From the NCBI GenBank assembly GCA_937968035.1, contig CALBTS010000650.1, positions 1-23,549 on the forward strand: 23,549 bases of DNA, written 5' to 3'. The notes beneath the pieces are model-generated. The model did no database searches and was not told the origin of the DNA. It saw only the letters and a program-made list of their open reading frames with translations. Each line of letters starts with the position of its first letter. Positions within the stretch are counted from its first letter, which is position 1. Positions 1-7,324 of the stretch are shown piece by piece. The stretch is from an uncultured Methanomethylovorans sp. (lineage in GTDB: Archaea > Halobacteriota > Methanosarcinia > Methanosarcinales > Methanosarcinaceae). Position numbers and translations under genes: made by a program.

Positions 1-1202
1 ACAGGGAAGAAGGTGTTATCAGCCCGGGTGGTGTGGGTTTTGATATCAACTGCGGTGTAAGGCTCATCCGGTCCAACCTGAGAGAGAACGATGTGAGACC
101 TGGCATAAAGGACCTGCTGGAAAAATTGTTCCACGCTATACCCTCCGGGGTGGGCTCCAAGAGCCGTCTGCGAGTAAATGATGATCAACTGGATGATATT
201 TTTATCCATGGCTCCCGCTGGGCTGTGGAAAATGGCTATGGCGTACCTAAGGACGTGGAAAGGTGTGAGAGTCAGGGCATGATGGAAGGCGCTCTGGTAA
301 AACAGGTGAGTACCAAGGCACGCCAAAGGGGAAGGCCTCAGCTGGGAACTCTTGGCAGTGGCAATCATTTTCTGGAGATCCAGTACGTGGATGAGATCTA
401 TGACACAAAAGCTGCTGATGCCTTCGGCTTGCATGAAGGGCAGGTAACATTCATGATCCATTGCGGTTCAAGAGGTGCAGGTCATCAGATATGTACCGAT
501 CATTTGCGCACTCTTACGCAGGCTTCACAAAAATACAAGATAGATCTCCCTGATAAGCAGCTTGCATGTGCACCTACGGATTCTTCCGAGGCTCAGAACT
601 ATTTCGGTGCCATGGTATGTGCGGCCAACTATGCCTGGGTCAACAGGCAGGTCATAATGCACTGGGCAAGGGAAGTGTTCCAGGATTTCTTCCGTAAGGA
701 TATGGATGAACTGGGTATGGACCTGGTCTATGATGTAGCACATAATGTGGCAAAGCTCGAGGAACACAGAATTGACAACAAAAAGCAAGAGGTATATGTG
801 CACAGGAAAGGTGCTACCCGTGCGTTCCCTCCAGGTCATTCCGATATCCCTGCGCTATATAAAGACGTGGGACAGCCAGTGCTCATCCCAGGAAGCATGG
901 GAACTGCTTCATACGTACTGCACGGGACTCTTGATGCAATGGAGATCAGTTTTGGTAGTGCGTGTCATGGTGCCGGCAGGGTTATGAGCAGAGCTCATGC
1001 AAAACATGAGTTCAGAGGAGAGCAGATCCAGAAAGAGCTCAGCGAAATGGGCATATCTGTTCGTGCCACACAACCTGCACTAATAGCTGAAGAGGCTCCG
1101 GAGGTCTACAAGTCAAGCAGTGACGTGGTGGATGTTGTTCATAACCTGGGCATAGCAAGGAAAGTTGCACGCTTGATGCCTATTGGAGTTGTAAAAGGGT
1201 GA
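1..1202 (+). CDS. rtcB: RNA-splicing ligase RtcB (5'-truncated by window edge)
   Basis: RtcB joins RNA 2',3'-cyclic phosphate or 3'-phosphate ends to 5'-OH ends in tRNA splicing and RNA repair, using GTP and Mn2+. The reading frame is already open at base 3, so the gene enters from the left and roughly 80-90 N-terminal residues of a family of about 480 are missing. Visible motifs are GFDINCGVR with the metal-binding Cys at 51-53, GSGNHFLEIQ, HCGSRGAGHQ, YDVAHNVAK, HRKGATRAFPPG with the His that becomes guanylylated (codon 801-803), PGSMGTASYVLHG, and the C-terminal MPIGVVKG whose Lys contacts GMP. All catalytic motifs in the visible part are intact. No archease gene, the usual cofactor, lies in the visible neighbourhood. 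A hairpin follows the stop. Identification is very secure. Confidence 0.97.
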   Translation, partial: REEGVISPGGVGFDINCGVRLIRSNLRENDVRPGIKDLLEKLFHAIPSGVGSKSRLRVNDDQLDDIFIHGSRWAVENGYGVPKDVERCESQGMMEGALVKQVSTKARQRGRPQLGTLGSGNHFLEIQYVDEIYDTKAADAFGLHEGQVTFMIHCGSRGAGHQICTDHLRTLTQASQKYKIDLPDKQLACAPTDSSEAQNYFGAMVCAANYAWVNRQVIMHWAREVFQDFFRKDMDELGMDLVYDVAHNVAKLEEHRIDNKKQEVYVHRKGATRAFPPGHSDIPALYKDVGQPVLIPGSMGTASYVLHGTLDAMEISFGSACHGAGRVMSRAHAKHEFRGEQIQKELSEMGISVRATQPALIAEEAPEVYKSSSDVVDVVHNLGIARKVARLMPIGVVKG

Positions 1203-1218
1203 ATATAGTTCCATCCAT

Positions 1219-1237
1219 CTTATTTTTTGAAAATAAG
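1219..1237 (+). terminator. Hairpin after rtcB
   Basis: A perfect 8-bp inverted repeat (cttatttt at 1219-1226, aaaataag at 1230-1237) with a 3-nt loop lies 16 nt after the rtcB stop. The left arm runs into T6, which resembles the T-rich archaeal termination signal. Its position fits a transcript end for rtcB. The stem is AT-only, so RNA stability is modest. Confidence 0.5.
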
Positions 1238-1277
1238 AAAAACCAAAACATTTGTGATAATTGACCATCAGAAAAAA

Positions 1278-1375
1278 GAGGAAACGGGCACATTGTTTGA
1301 GGGGATGAATGGTTTGCTTGGTTACAGTTACGTTTTTCGGGTTATACAGCTTACAAGCAGTTTTCCCGTTTCCTC
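1278..1375. ncRNA. Candidate structured RNA of about 98 nt between rtcB and the PUA gene
   Basis: A perfect 11-bp inverted repeat (gaggaaacggg at 1278-1288 and cccgtttcctc at 1365-1375) encloses a second nested 6-bp repeat (tgcttg at 1315-1320, caagca at 1354-1359). The segment is clearly richer in G and C than the very AT-rich DNA on both sides, which is typical of structured RNA in AT-rich spacers. The TATA-like boxes that best fit the next gene lie downstream of it, so it is unlikely to be only that gene's leader. I could not match it to a C/D, H/ACA, SRP, RNase P or riboswitch family and see no convincing TATA box immediately before it. It could be a small RNA, the tail of the rtcB transcript, or a DNA-level repeat. 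Confidence 0.35.
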
Positions 1376-1420
1376 AAGTACTAATAAGTCATTATTATAT
1401 TTAAATCTGTTTGATGCTAA

Positions 1421-1430
1421 TTATATATTA
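1421..1430 (+). promoter_or_regulatory. TATA-like box for the PUA-domain gene
   Basis: An AT stretch ttatatatta lies about 40 nt before the ATG at 1468, predicting an RNA start near 1452. A second candidate (ttatatttaaa, about 1397-1405) lies upstream. The whole spacer is AT-rich, which weakens the call. Confidence 0.35.
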
Positions 1431-1467
1431 TAATTCATAAAATTGATGTTCATATCTTTAATTTAAA

Positions 1468-2001
1468 ATGACCGCTATACATTTAAAAGGAACCTGTAAT
1501 TTAGCTGCTATGCAAGATGCAGATAAGAATCTGAGAAAAGTTAGGAGCATAGCCGATTATCAGTTTGGAAAAGGATGTGGTGAAGCCCTTTTTCCGGAAG
1601 GTGTAACTTTTCTGCTGTCAAGGACCAACCGTGTCAGGCAAATAATACACAACGGTCAACGCATTGCCACAGTCAGGGCAAAGGATGGTATGCTCACCCT
1701 GAGCATTGCCGGAGCTCAGGTGATACACAATGTCCTTCCTTCGCCTTCTTATAGGGTGATGGTGTGTGATGACGCTGTTCCCTTTGTATCGAAAGGCAAG
1801 ACCGTTTTCGCAAAACACGTCATTGGTTTGGACAAAGAACTTAGGGCCGGAGAAGAAGTCCTTGTTGTCGATGCTTCTGATAAGCTCCTTGCCACAGGTC
1901 AGCTCTTACTTTCCCCGGATGAAGCTCTATCCATAGGCAGAGGACCAGCTGTTGATGTGCGCAACGGCATAGACCAAGAGAAAGACATACATAATAATTA
2001 A
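1468..2001 (+). CDS. Archaeal PUA-domain RNA-binding protein
   Basis: A 177-residue protein with a C-terminal PUA domain of the type found in archaeosine transglycosylases and pseudouridine synthases. The PUA part covers roughly residues 95-170 (AKHVIGLDKELRAGEEVLVV, then GQLLLSPDEA and GRGPAVDVRNG). An N-terminal pre-PUA domain contains IADYQFGKGCGEALFPEG. No catalytic transglycosylase domain is present, so it is a stand-alone RNA-binding module of unknown target, of the small PUA type widespread in archaea. The reported start is the first ATG. The ATG at 1510 would give a 163-residue protein beginning MQDADKNLRKV, closer to the usual length and beginning just before the conserved part. Neither start has a clear Shine-Dalgarno site. 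Confidence 0.85.
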   Translation: MTAIHLKGTCNLAAMQDADKNLRKVRSIADYQFGKGCGEALFPEGVTFLLSRTNRVRQIIHNGQRIATVRAKDGMLTLSIAGAQVIHNVLPSPSYRVMVCDDAVPFVSKGKTVFAKHVIGLDKELRAGEEVLVVDASDKLLATGQLLLSPDEALSIGRGPAVDVRNGIDQEKDIHNN

Positions 2002-2017
2002 TAATATATACATGCCA

Positions 2018-2072
2018 TTTTATATCATGTGTGCTGTAACCGTAGCTACAATTCACCATTTACGGAAGTGAT
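2018..2072 (+). promoter_or_regulatory. TATA box and Shine-Dalgarno site of the bactofilin-like gene
   Basis: A TATA box (ttttatat, 2018-2025) predicts an RNA start near 2047. The sequence ggaagtgat at 2064-2072 matches the archaeal anti-Shine-Dalgarno consensus GGAGGTGAT at 8 of 9 positions. It is followed by atc ata rather than an ATG, although the coding frame is open here, so this site bears directly on where translation of the next gene begins. Confidence 0.5.
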
Positions 2073-2105
2073 ATCATAGCCGAAGAAACTCTCCTTAAGA
2101 CCTTT

Positions 2106-2957
2106 GTGGTCCCCGACAACACAAAAATGGAAGAGCACACTATTGTCGTGGAAGGTGATGTGATAGTAGGTAATCATTCAGATATCAAGTACGGTATTCA
2201 CGCAAATTCTGCCATTCTGGGTGAACGCGTGGAACTTGCTGGTGATCTTGTATGCAAGTCTGATATACGTATCGACATCTGGTCCCGGATAGGTGGAAAT
2301 GTCAAAACAGGTGAGGACGCTTATTTGGGAGAATTTGTCAACATAGATGGTAAACTGATCGTCAAAGGCGACCTGGATATCGGTAATGATGTTAAGATCA
2401 ACGGAGGCTTTGAAGCAAAGGGCTGGATAGTCATACGTAACCCTGTACCTGTCATTGTGTATCTTTTCCTATACATAAGTGAACTTCTGCGTCTTGGTAA
2501 GGATGAAGAGGTGGAAAAAGCACTGAATGAACTTTTTGATGATACTGTAGAGGTTATGGGTCCCGCTGCTATGATAATTCCAAACGGCTCAAGTATATCT
2601 ATCGACTCTATCCGCGTACCTTCTCATGCAGTTATAGGGAATGGCTGCAGGCTTGTAGGAAATATCCGTTCCACTTCATTGGAGATGGGTAGTGATAATA
2701 CTCTATACGGGAGTATAAGGACAATAGATGATATCTATCTTGGAAAGAACAATTCCATTCATGGGAATATTGTTTCCAGGGGAATTGTGAGGATCTCTGA
2801 AGGTTCCCATGTGTTGGGTGAGATCAATGCGCGCACCGTCAGGATACATGAATCTGCAAGGGTTGATGGTGTAATGAGGGCTTCTGAAGGTGTTGTCTTT
2901 GAAAGGGAAGAAAATGCTGAGTTAAGTGACAGTCAACTGATGCAGCTTGATGTTTGA
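2106..2957 (+). CDS. Bactofilin-like polymer-forming protein with hydrophobic insertion
   Basis: A 283-residue protein (from GTG) rich in short repeats with alternating hydrophobic and Gly/Asp/Asn residues (EGDVIVGNHSDI, GDLDIGNDVKING, GNIRSTSLEMGSDN, GEINARTVRIHESARV), the pattern of right-handed beta-solenoids in polymer-forming cytoskeletal (bactofilin) proteins. Two solenoid blocks, about residues 10-111 and 150-270, are separated by about 35 residues of different character (residues 112-146) starting with a hydrophobic run, VPVIVYLFLYISELLRL, then a charged helix. Bactofilins scaffold membrane-associated complexes, and the inserted helix may anchor this one to the membrane (inference). 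The frame is open upstream to 2046 and encodes plausible protein (ETLLKTFVVPDNT), so GTG 2106 is probably not the true start. A start near 2073-2078, behind the site ggaagtgat, fits better. Confidence 0.75.
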   Translation: MVPDNTKMEEHTIVVEGDVIVGNHSDIKYGIHANSAILGERVELAGDLVCKSDIRIDIWSRIGGNVKTGEDAYLGEFVNIDGKLIVKGDLDIGNDVKINGGFEAKGWIVIRNPVPVIVYLFLYISELLRLGKDEEVEKALNELFDDTVEVMGPAAMIIPNGSSISIDSIRVPSHAVIGNGCRLVGNIRSTSLEMGSDNTLYGSIRTIDDIYLGKNNSIHGNIVSRGIVRISEGSHVLGEINARTVRIHESARVDGVMRASEGVVFEREENAELSDSQLMQLDV

Positions 2958-2958
2958 A

Positions 2959-2968
2959 TTATATAAAA
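2959..2968 (+). promoter_or_regulatory. TATA box for the small membrane protein gene
   Basis: The sequence ttatataaaa starts 2 nt after the preceding stop codon and predicts an RNA start near 2990, giving a leader of about 30 nt for the ATG at 3023. Confidence 0.45.
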
Positions 2969-3022
2969 TGATTAGGTGTCTCCTATATCAGGTATGATCA
3001 TGAAAAGTATGGATGCCTTCAT

Positions 3023-3352
3023 ATGAACGCAAATTTTCTTATTGCACTGGATGTTCTGATGCGTGGCCTCACGGTAGTTCTTGCATTGCTTATTTGCTAT
3101 GAGTTGAACAATTACAGTGCAGATGTTGTGCGTTCACGCCTTTTTGTATCCTACAACAAGCTTAAGTTCAGTTTCTACTTTCTATCCCTGAGCCTATTGT
3201 TCTTTTTCTTTGAACCTTTGCTATCACCATTTCCGATTTCGGAAGAAACTGGCTACAGATATACTTTTGCAATGTTCTTCTTCCAGGCATCTCTTGTGTT
3301 CCTGTTACACAATATCTATATTTCATTGAAACCCCCACACAAGATCCTTTAA
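3023..3352 (+). CDS. Small membrane protein, three predicted helices, function unknown
   Basis: A 109-residue protein that I cannot assign to a named family. Three hydrophobic segments are visible at about residues 5-25, 49-67 (SFYFLSLSLLFFFFEPLL) and 81-99 (TFAMFFFQASLVFLLHNI), joined by a basic loop (VRSRLFVSYNKLKF) and ending in a short basic tail, so it is almost certainly an integral membrane protein. It has no cysteines or charged residues within the helices that would suggest transport or catalysis. It follows the bactofilin-like gene by 65 nt with its own TATA box. A short upstream reading frame (3000-3026) ends in an ATGA overlap with this start, so translation may be coupled. Confidence 0.65.
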   Translation: MNANFLIALDVLMRGLTVVLALLICYELNNYSADVVRSRLFVSYNKLKFSFYFLSLSLLFFFFEPLLSPFPISEETGYRYTFAMFFFQASLVFLLHNIYISLKPPHKIL

Positions 3353-3365
3353 GCATCGTCAAGTC

Positions 3366-3374
3366 TTTATATAT
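3366..3374 (+). promoter_or_regulatory. TATA box of the argD-hisC operon
   Basis: The sequence tttatatat lies about 50 nt before the argD ATG at 3419 and predicts an RNA start near 3398. A Shine-Dalgarno sequence (agaggtg, 3406-3412) lies 6 nt before that ATG. Confidence 0.6.
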
Positions 3375-3418
3375 TCCAAATATACCTAACTGCCTTGTAA
3401 TTAACAGAGGTGTGTTCC

Positions 3419-4576
3419 ATGTCTTCCATAAATTACGAAAGCATCGCACAGAAGGATGCAGCTCATGTCATGCAGACATATGGGCGCCAGCCGCTTGCAC
3501 TTGTCAGTGGAAAAGGTGCAGTTGTCTGTGATGTCAACGGTGTGGAGTACATAGACTGCGTTGCAGGTATCGCAGTCAATAATGTAGGGCACTGTCATCC
3601 AAGGGTAGTGGAAGCCATAAAGTCCCAGGCAGAGAAGCTCATACATGTTTCAAATCTTTATTATACGGAAGTCCAGGCCGATCTTGCCGAGGAACTGGTG
3701 AAGTTAACAGGTATGGATCGTGCCTTTTTCTGCAATTCCGGAGCAGAGGCAGTGGAAGCTGCAATGAAACTGGCTCGTGTCACTACAGGAAAAACAGACT
3801 TCATAGCTGCAGAAAGGTCTTTTCACGGGCGTACCATGGGTTCTCTATCAGTAACTTACAAGGAGATGTATAGGGCTCCATTCAGGCCTCTGGTGCAGGA
3901 AGAGATCTTTGTGCCATACGATAATGCTGATTCCATGGCAGAAGCTATCACAGAGAAAACCGCTGCTATCATCATTGAGCCTATTCAGGGAGAAGGTGGC
4001 ATTCATGTGCCTTCTGATGGTTATCTGCAGGAAGTGCGCCGCATATGCGATGAACATGGCATACTGCTGATCTTTGATGAGGTGCAGACGGGTTTTGGCA
4101 GGACAGGCAAATGGTTCTGCAAGGACCACTTCGGTATCCAGCCAGATATAATGTGCATGGCTAAAGCCATGGGTGGCGGTTTCCCCATGGGGGGAATTGT
4201 TGCAAAAAAAGGCATAGCCTTCAGTAAGGGTCAGCACGCCTCTACTTTCGGCGGAAATCCCCTTGCATGTGCTGCAGCTCTGGGTTCCATCGCAGCTATT
4301 AAAGAAGATGGTCTGCTGGAGCGTACCACTGAACTTGGCAAGCATTTCATGGATAAGCTCAGGCAAGCAGATATTCCTGGCTTCAAGGAGGTTCGTGGCC
4401 GAGGTCTTATGATCGGGCTGGAACTGGAGCGCAACTGCACTGAAATAGTGGACCATGCAAGGAAGCATGGAGTACTGCTTAACAGTACTTCTGAAACTGT
4501 AATACGTCTGGCTCCACCTCTTGTTATTAACAAAGACCAGATCGATAGGGTGGTAGAGGTAATTGAACAGGCTTGA
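3419..4576 (+). CDS. argD: Acetylornithine aminotransferase
   Basis: A 385-residue class III PLP-dependent aminotransferase that converts N-acetylglutamate semialdehyde to N-acetylornithine in arginine synthesis, in the cytoplasm. Family features in order are [55 protein letters not shown] (phosphate binding), [35 protein letters not shown], and the PLP lysine K249 in [15 protein letters not shown], then [14 protein letters not shown]. Length is normal. The frame extends to a GTG at 3410, but that codon lies inside the Shine-Dalgarno sequence, so ATG 3419 is preferred. The stop overlaps the start of hisC, so both are probably co-transcribed. The enzyme may also act on succinyl-diaminopimelate or related substrates, as some ArgD do. 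Confidence 0.95.
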   Translation: MSSINYESIAQKDAAHVMQTYGRQPLALVSGKGAVVCDVNGVEYIDCVAGIAVNNVGHCHPRVVEAIKSQAEKLIHVSNLYYTEVQADLAEELVKLTGMDRAFFCNSGAEAVEAAMKLARVTTGKTDFIAAERSFHGRTMGSLSVTYKEMYRAPFRPLVQEEIFVPYDNADSMAEAITEKTAAIIIEPIQGEGGIHVPSDGYLQEVRRICDEHGILLIFDEVQTGFGRTGKWFCKDHFGIQPDIMCMAKAMGGGFPMGGIVAKKGIAFSKGQHASTFGGNPLACAAALGSIAAIKEDGLLERTTELGKHFMDKLRQADIPGFKEVRGRGLMIGLELERNCTEIVDHARKHGVLLNSTSETVIRLAPPLVINKDQIDRVVEVIEQA

Positions 4577-5645
4577 ACTCATCGATGAGAACATTCGTAC
4601 TATTCGCGAATACGTACCAGGCAGGTCCATAGAGGACACAGCGAAAAAATATGACCTTGATCCGGTTTCCATCATAAAATTGGGTTCCAACGAGAACCCA
4701 TTAGGTCCTTCTCCAAAAGCGGTTGAGGCAATTTTGGAAAACGCAGGAAAGGTCCATCTCTATCCTTCAGCGGATGCAGGTGAACTTGTGGAAGCTCTGA
4801 GCAGGTACCTTTCTCTCCCTGTTTCCAATATATGTGCCGCAGGTCCCGGCATGGATGGCCTGCTGGATAACCTGATGCGGCTCATCATTCAGGAAGGTGA
4901 TGAGGTTATACTTCCAATACCCACTTTCTCCTATTATGAAATAGCTGCCCGTGCAAACGGAGCTTCTGTAATATATGTTGAAAGGAAAGAAGATTTCTCT
5001 GTTGATATTGATGCTATTAGAACAGCAGTGTCTTCCAGAACGAAAGTGATCTTCCTCTGTTCTCCCAACAACCCTTCAGGTAACATGGTACCAGATTCTG
5101 ATGTAAGGAGGCTTTTGGAATCCTTCCGGGGATTGGTGTTCGTAGATGAAGCTTACGTGGAATTTGCCGAACACAGTGTCACAAACCTTGTAATGGAATA
5201 CGATAACCTGGTTGTAGGCAGGACGTTCTCTAAAATATTTGGTCTTGCTGGCTTACGTCTAGGTTATGGTATAATGCCTGCCTGGCTTAAGAAAGAATAT
5301 ATGAAGATCGCGACGCCCTTCAACGTCAGTCTCCCTGCATTGAAAGCCGGTGTAGCCGCTATTACTGACAAACAACATATTGAAAAGAGCATTGTAATGG
5401 TCAGAGAGGGACGCAAATACTTGCAGGAACAAATACCTTTTAAGGTATATGGCTCCATGGCAAATTTCGTACTTGTAGATGTTTCTCCCCGCAGTGCCAG
5501 TGAGGTATGTGAATCCCTCCTTAAAAAAGGTATAATTGTCAGGGATTGCCGTTCTTTCAGGGGCGCTGGCAACTCTCTTATAAGGGTCACTGTAGGCACA
5601 CAAGAGCAAAATGCGCGTTTAGTAGAAGCATTCAGATCAGCATAA
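4563..5645 (+). CDS. hisC: Histidinol-phosphate aminotransferase
   Basis: A 360-residue class I/II PLP aminotransferase that converts imidazole acetol-phosphate to histidinol-phosphate in histidine synthesis. Motifs are [15 protein letters not shown], a [11 protein letters not shown] phosphate-binding turn, [32 protein letters not shown], the PLP lysine K224 in [17 protein letters not shown], and a C-terminal [10 protein letters not shown]. Length is typical. The start is TTG at 4563, 14 nt inside argD, with gaggt at 4555-4559 as ribosome binding site. The overlap implies translational coupling between arginine and histidine genes. No other his genes are in the window. The call is secure. Confidence 0.95.
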   Translation: MNRLELIDENIRTIREYVPGRSIEDTAKKYDLDPVSIIKLGSNENPLGPSPKAVEAILENAGKVHLYPSADAGELVEALSRYLSLPVSNICAAGPGMDGLLDNLMRLIIQEGDEVILPIPTFSYYEIAARANGASVIYVERKEDFSVDIDAIRTAVSSRTKVIFLCSPNNPSGNMVPDSDVRRLLESFRGLVFVDEAYVEFAEHSVTNLVMEYDNLVVGRTFSKIFGLAGLRLGYGIMPAWLKKEYMKIATPFNVSLPALKAGVAAITDKQHIEKSIVMVREGRKYLQEQIPFKVYGSMANFVLVDVSPRSASEVCESLLKKGIIVRDCRSFRGAGNSLIRVTVGTQEQNARLVEAFRSA

Positions 5646-5647
5646 AT

Positions 5648-5666
5648 TATCCGATGTTATCGGATA
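5648..5666. terminator. Hairpin between convergent hisC and mptD
   Basis: A perfect 8-bp inverted repeat (tatccgat at 5648-5655, atcggata at 5659-5666) with a 3-nt loop fills the 11-nt gap between the two stop codons. The mptD stop lies at the loop. It can form in both transcripts, and T-rich sequence follows on the plus strand. Confidence 0.55.
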
Positions 5667-6025
5667 TTTGATATTTCTTCGATCTTCATTAAGGGATAAT
5701 CCAGATACTTGTCGTATTTAAGGGAAGCCTTTACCATTATATCTTTATATTTCATGCACAGGGTGACATCCAGCATACGCCCTTCCAGTTCGCAGTATCC
5801 GAATTCACTATTTAGTCTGGAGCTCACCATCTCTCTGTCTATGCTAACCTTTATGCTCTTTACGTATGGCTGCACGGAGATACTATCTGCTATTGCCTTT
5901 TCCAGACTGTCTACTGTTCTCATGTTCACAGGTGAACCACTAAATTGATGATATAGTGCTCCAAGCTTGATCCCAGCTTCAAATAGGGCATTATCTCTTT
6001 CAGTTATGCTGTTTATTGTGCTCAC
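5657..6025 (-). CDS. mptD: Archaeal dihydroneopterin aldolase (MptD family)
   Basis: A 122-residue protein of the archaeal dihydroneopterin aldolase family (formerly DUF372), unrelated to bacterial FolB. It cleaves 7,8-dihydroneopterin to 6-hydroxymethyl-7,8-dihydropterin in tetrahydromethanopterin synthesis. The diagnostic N-terminus TERDNALFEAGIKLGALYHQFSG and a C-terminal Tyr-containing segment KYDKYLDYPLMKIEEI are present, and length matches the family. The start ATG lies 26 nt inside the upstream archaetidylserine synthase gene, so it is the last gene of the artA-psd-asS transcript, although its pathway is unrelated to lipids. The family assignment is from the N-terminal signature; catalytic residues were not checked against a structure. 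Confidence 0.85.
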   Translation of the reverse strand: MSTINSITERDNALFEAGIKLGALYHQFSGSPVNMRTVDSLEKAIADSISVQPYVKSIKVSIDREMVSSRLNSEFGYCELEGRMLDVTLCMKYKDIMVKASLKYDKYLDYPLMKIEEISNIR

Positions 6026-6698
6026 GAATGTCTTCTCCCCTGTTCTTTATAAAAATTGGCGAGATGATGTAAAGCATCATAGCCAGCATTAAAGGAATTG
6101 TGGCTATACTTGTAAATGTCGGGTCAAGGAAATACGATAATATAGATATGGCAAATATAAGGGTTAATGGGAGGGTTTTCTTTTTGCTTCTTATTTTCAT
6201 GTAGGGTATACTGCTCACCATCAGCATCCCCAGTATTATGCACCCTACTGCCACAGCAATTGACTGTAGATGTCCCTCATCCACTAGTATAATTGCGGCA
6301 ACTGTTATTCCACCTGCTGTTATAGGCAAGCCTTTAAAAAAAGCACTGTCAGGTTTAGATATGTTAAACCTTGCAAGCCGCAGGATACCGCAGATCAGAT
6401 AAAAGCAGACAGCTACAACTGTAACAAATTCGCTCATAAATGAGGTGATTATAATTGCAGGTGCCACACCAAATGATATCACGTCTGCAAGCGAATCAAG
6501 TGACCCCCCAATATCGCTTCCTCCCATATATCTGGCCATGCTCCCGTCCAGGCCGTCTGCAATTGCAGCTAAGAGGATCAATGTACACGATAGTTGAACC
6601 ATTCCGTACTGTATTGCAACTATCGCTCCAAAGCCACATAATGCATTGAGCAGAGTGATCAGATCAGGCAATTTCAGAGTACTAAATATGTCATTCAC
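6000..6698 (-). CDS. pssA: Archaetidylserine synthase (CDP-alcohol phosphatidyltransferase)
   Basis: A 232-residue integral membrane enzyme of the CDP-alcohol phosphatidyltransferase family. The signature is complete: D48, D51, G52, A55, R56, G64, D68 and D72 in ADGLDGSMARYMGGSDIGG and the following SLDSLAD. The context, directly behind an archaetidylserine decarboxylase, indicates transfer of CDP-archaeol to L-serine. Six or so hydrophobic helices can be seen, including a helix pair after the motif (FVTVVAVCFYLICGI) and a C-terminal pair (LSYFLDPTFTSIATIPLMLAMMLYII). Its start overlaps the psd stop by 4 nt (ATGA) and its 3' end overlaps mptD, so it belongs to a tight operon. Glycerol or inositol as alternative substrate is less likely given the decarboxylase next door. 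Confidence 0.92.
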   Translation of the reverse strand: MNDIFSTLKLPDLITLLNALCGFGAIVAIQYGMVQLSCTLILLAAIADGLDGSMARYMGGSDIGGSLDSLADVISFGVAPAIIITSFMSEFVTVVAVCFYLICGILRLARFNISKPDSAFFKGLPITAGGITVAAIILVDEGHLQSIAVAVGCIILGMLMVSSIPYMKIRSKKKTLPLTLIFAISILSYFLDPTFTSIATIPLMLAMMLYIISPIFIKNRGEDIREHNKQHN

Positions 6699-7312
6699 TC
6701 CTTCTGTTTTAATCTGGCTATGGTTGTTCGGCCGGCATATACCTTGTCACCTTTATTGCATTCGATCACGAAGCTCTCCGGAACTGTTACGTCCACCCTG
6801 GAGCCGAAACGGATCATTCCTATACGTTGTCCCCTTTCCATAAAGTCTCCTTCCTTTATGTAAGGCACTATTCTTCTGGTAATGGTGCCTGCTATCTGGA
6901 CAACTTCTATTTTCCCGTATTCTGTATCCATGTATATATGTTGTCTCTCGTTTCGGTGAGAGTCCTTACAAAAAGCAGGTATATATCCACCTTTCTTATA
7001 CTCAAGTGAAGTGACTTCTCCTTTTAAAGGCGCCCTGTTCACATGAACATTCTGAAAGTTCATAAAGATACACAGTTTTCTGTTCCTTATATCTACTATC
7101 CTGCCGTCGGCCGGGGAGAGCATACATTCGTCTCCCTCCACAGGATACCGTTCAGGATCACGGAAGAATATGAACAAGAATGCCAGTACCAAAATTCCTA
7201 TTGTCAATCCTGTCTTTGCATATGAATGTGCTGTGAAATAACTCGCTAATGCAAAACTAAATGTAATCCCAAAAGTAGTCAGTATCCAGGGAATTGAACC
7301 TTTGGCAAGCAT
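6695..7312 (-). CDS. asd: Archaetidylserine decarboxylase proenzyme
   Basis: A 205-residue short-type phosphatidylserine decarboxylase that converts archaetidylserine to archaetidylethanolamine at the membrane. Two N-terminal hydrophobic segments (residues 8-29 and 34-50) precede the catalytic part: FRDPER, SPADGRIVDI with D69, FMNFQNVHVNRAP with H90, and the self-cleavage site G170-S171 in RFGSRVDV, where the serine becomes the pyruvoyl group. Length is normal for the archaeal form. It lies 12 nt downstream of the archaeosortase gene and overlaps the synthase start by 4 nt. All residues needed for autoprocessing and catalysis appear intact. Confidence 0.93.
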   Translation of the reverse strand: MLAKGSIPWILTTFGITFSFALASYFTAHSYAKTGLTIGILVLAFLFIFFRDPERYPVEGDECMLSPADGRIVDIRNRKLCIFMNFQNVHVNRAPLKGEVTSLEYKKGGYIPAFCKDSHRNERQHIYMDTEYGKIEVVQIAGTITRRIVPYIKEGDFMERGQRIGMIRFGSRVDVTVPESFVIECNKGDKVYAGRTTIARLKQKE

Positions 7313-7324
7313 TTAATAATTTCC

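Noticed and set aside
1227..1433. 68-codon ORF between rtcB and the PUA gene
   Set aside because: It starts at TTG without a ribosome binding site, runs through the terminator hairpin and the structured-RNA candidate, and its translation shows no domain-like pattern.
3848..4690. 280-codon minus-strand ORF
   Set aside because: It is antisense to argD and the start of hisC, has no promoter or ribosome binding site of its own, and its translation has no recognisable motif.
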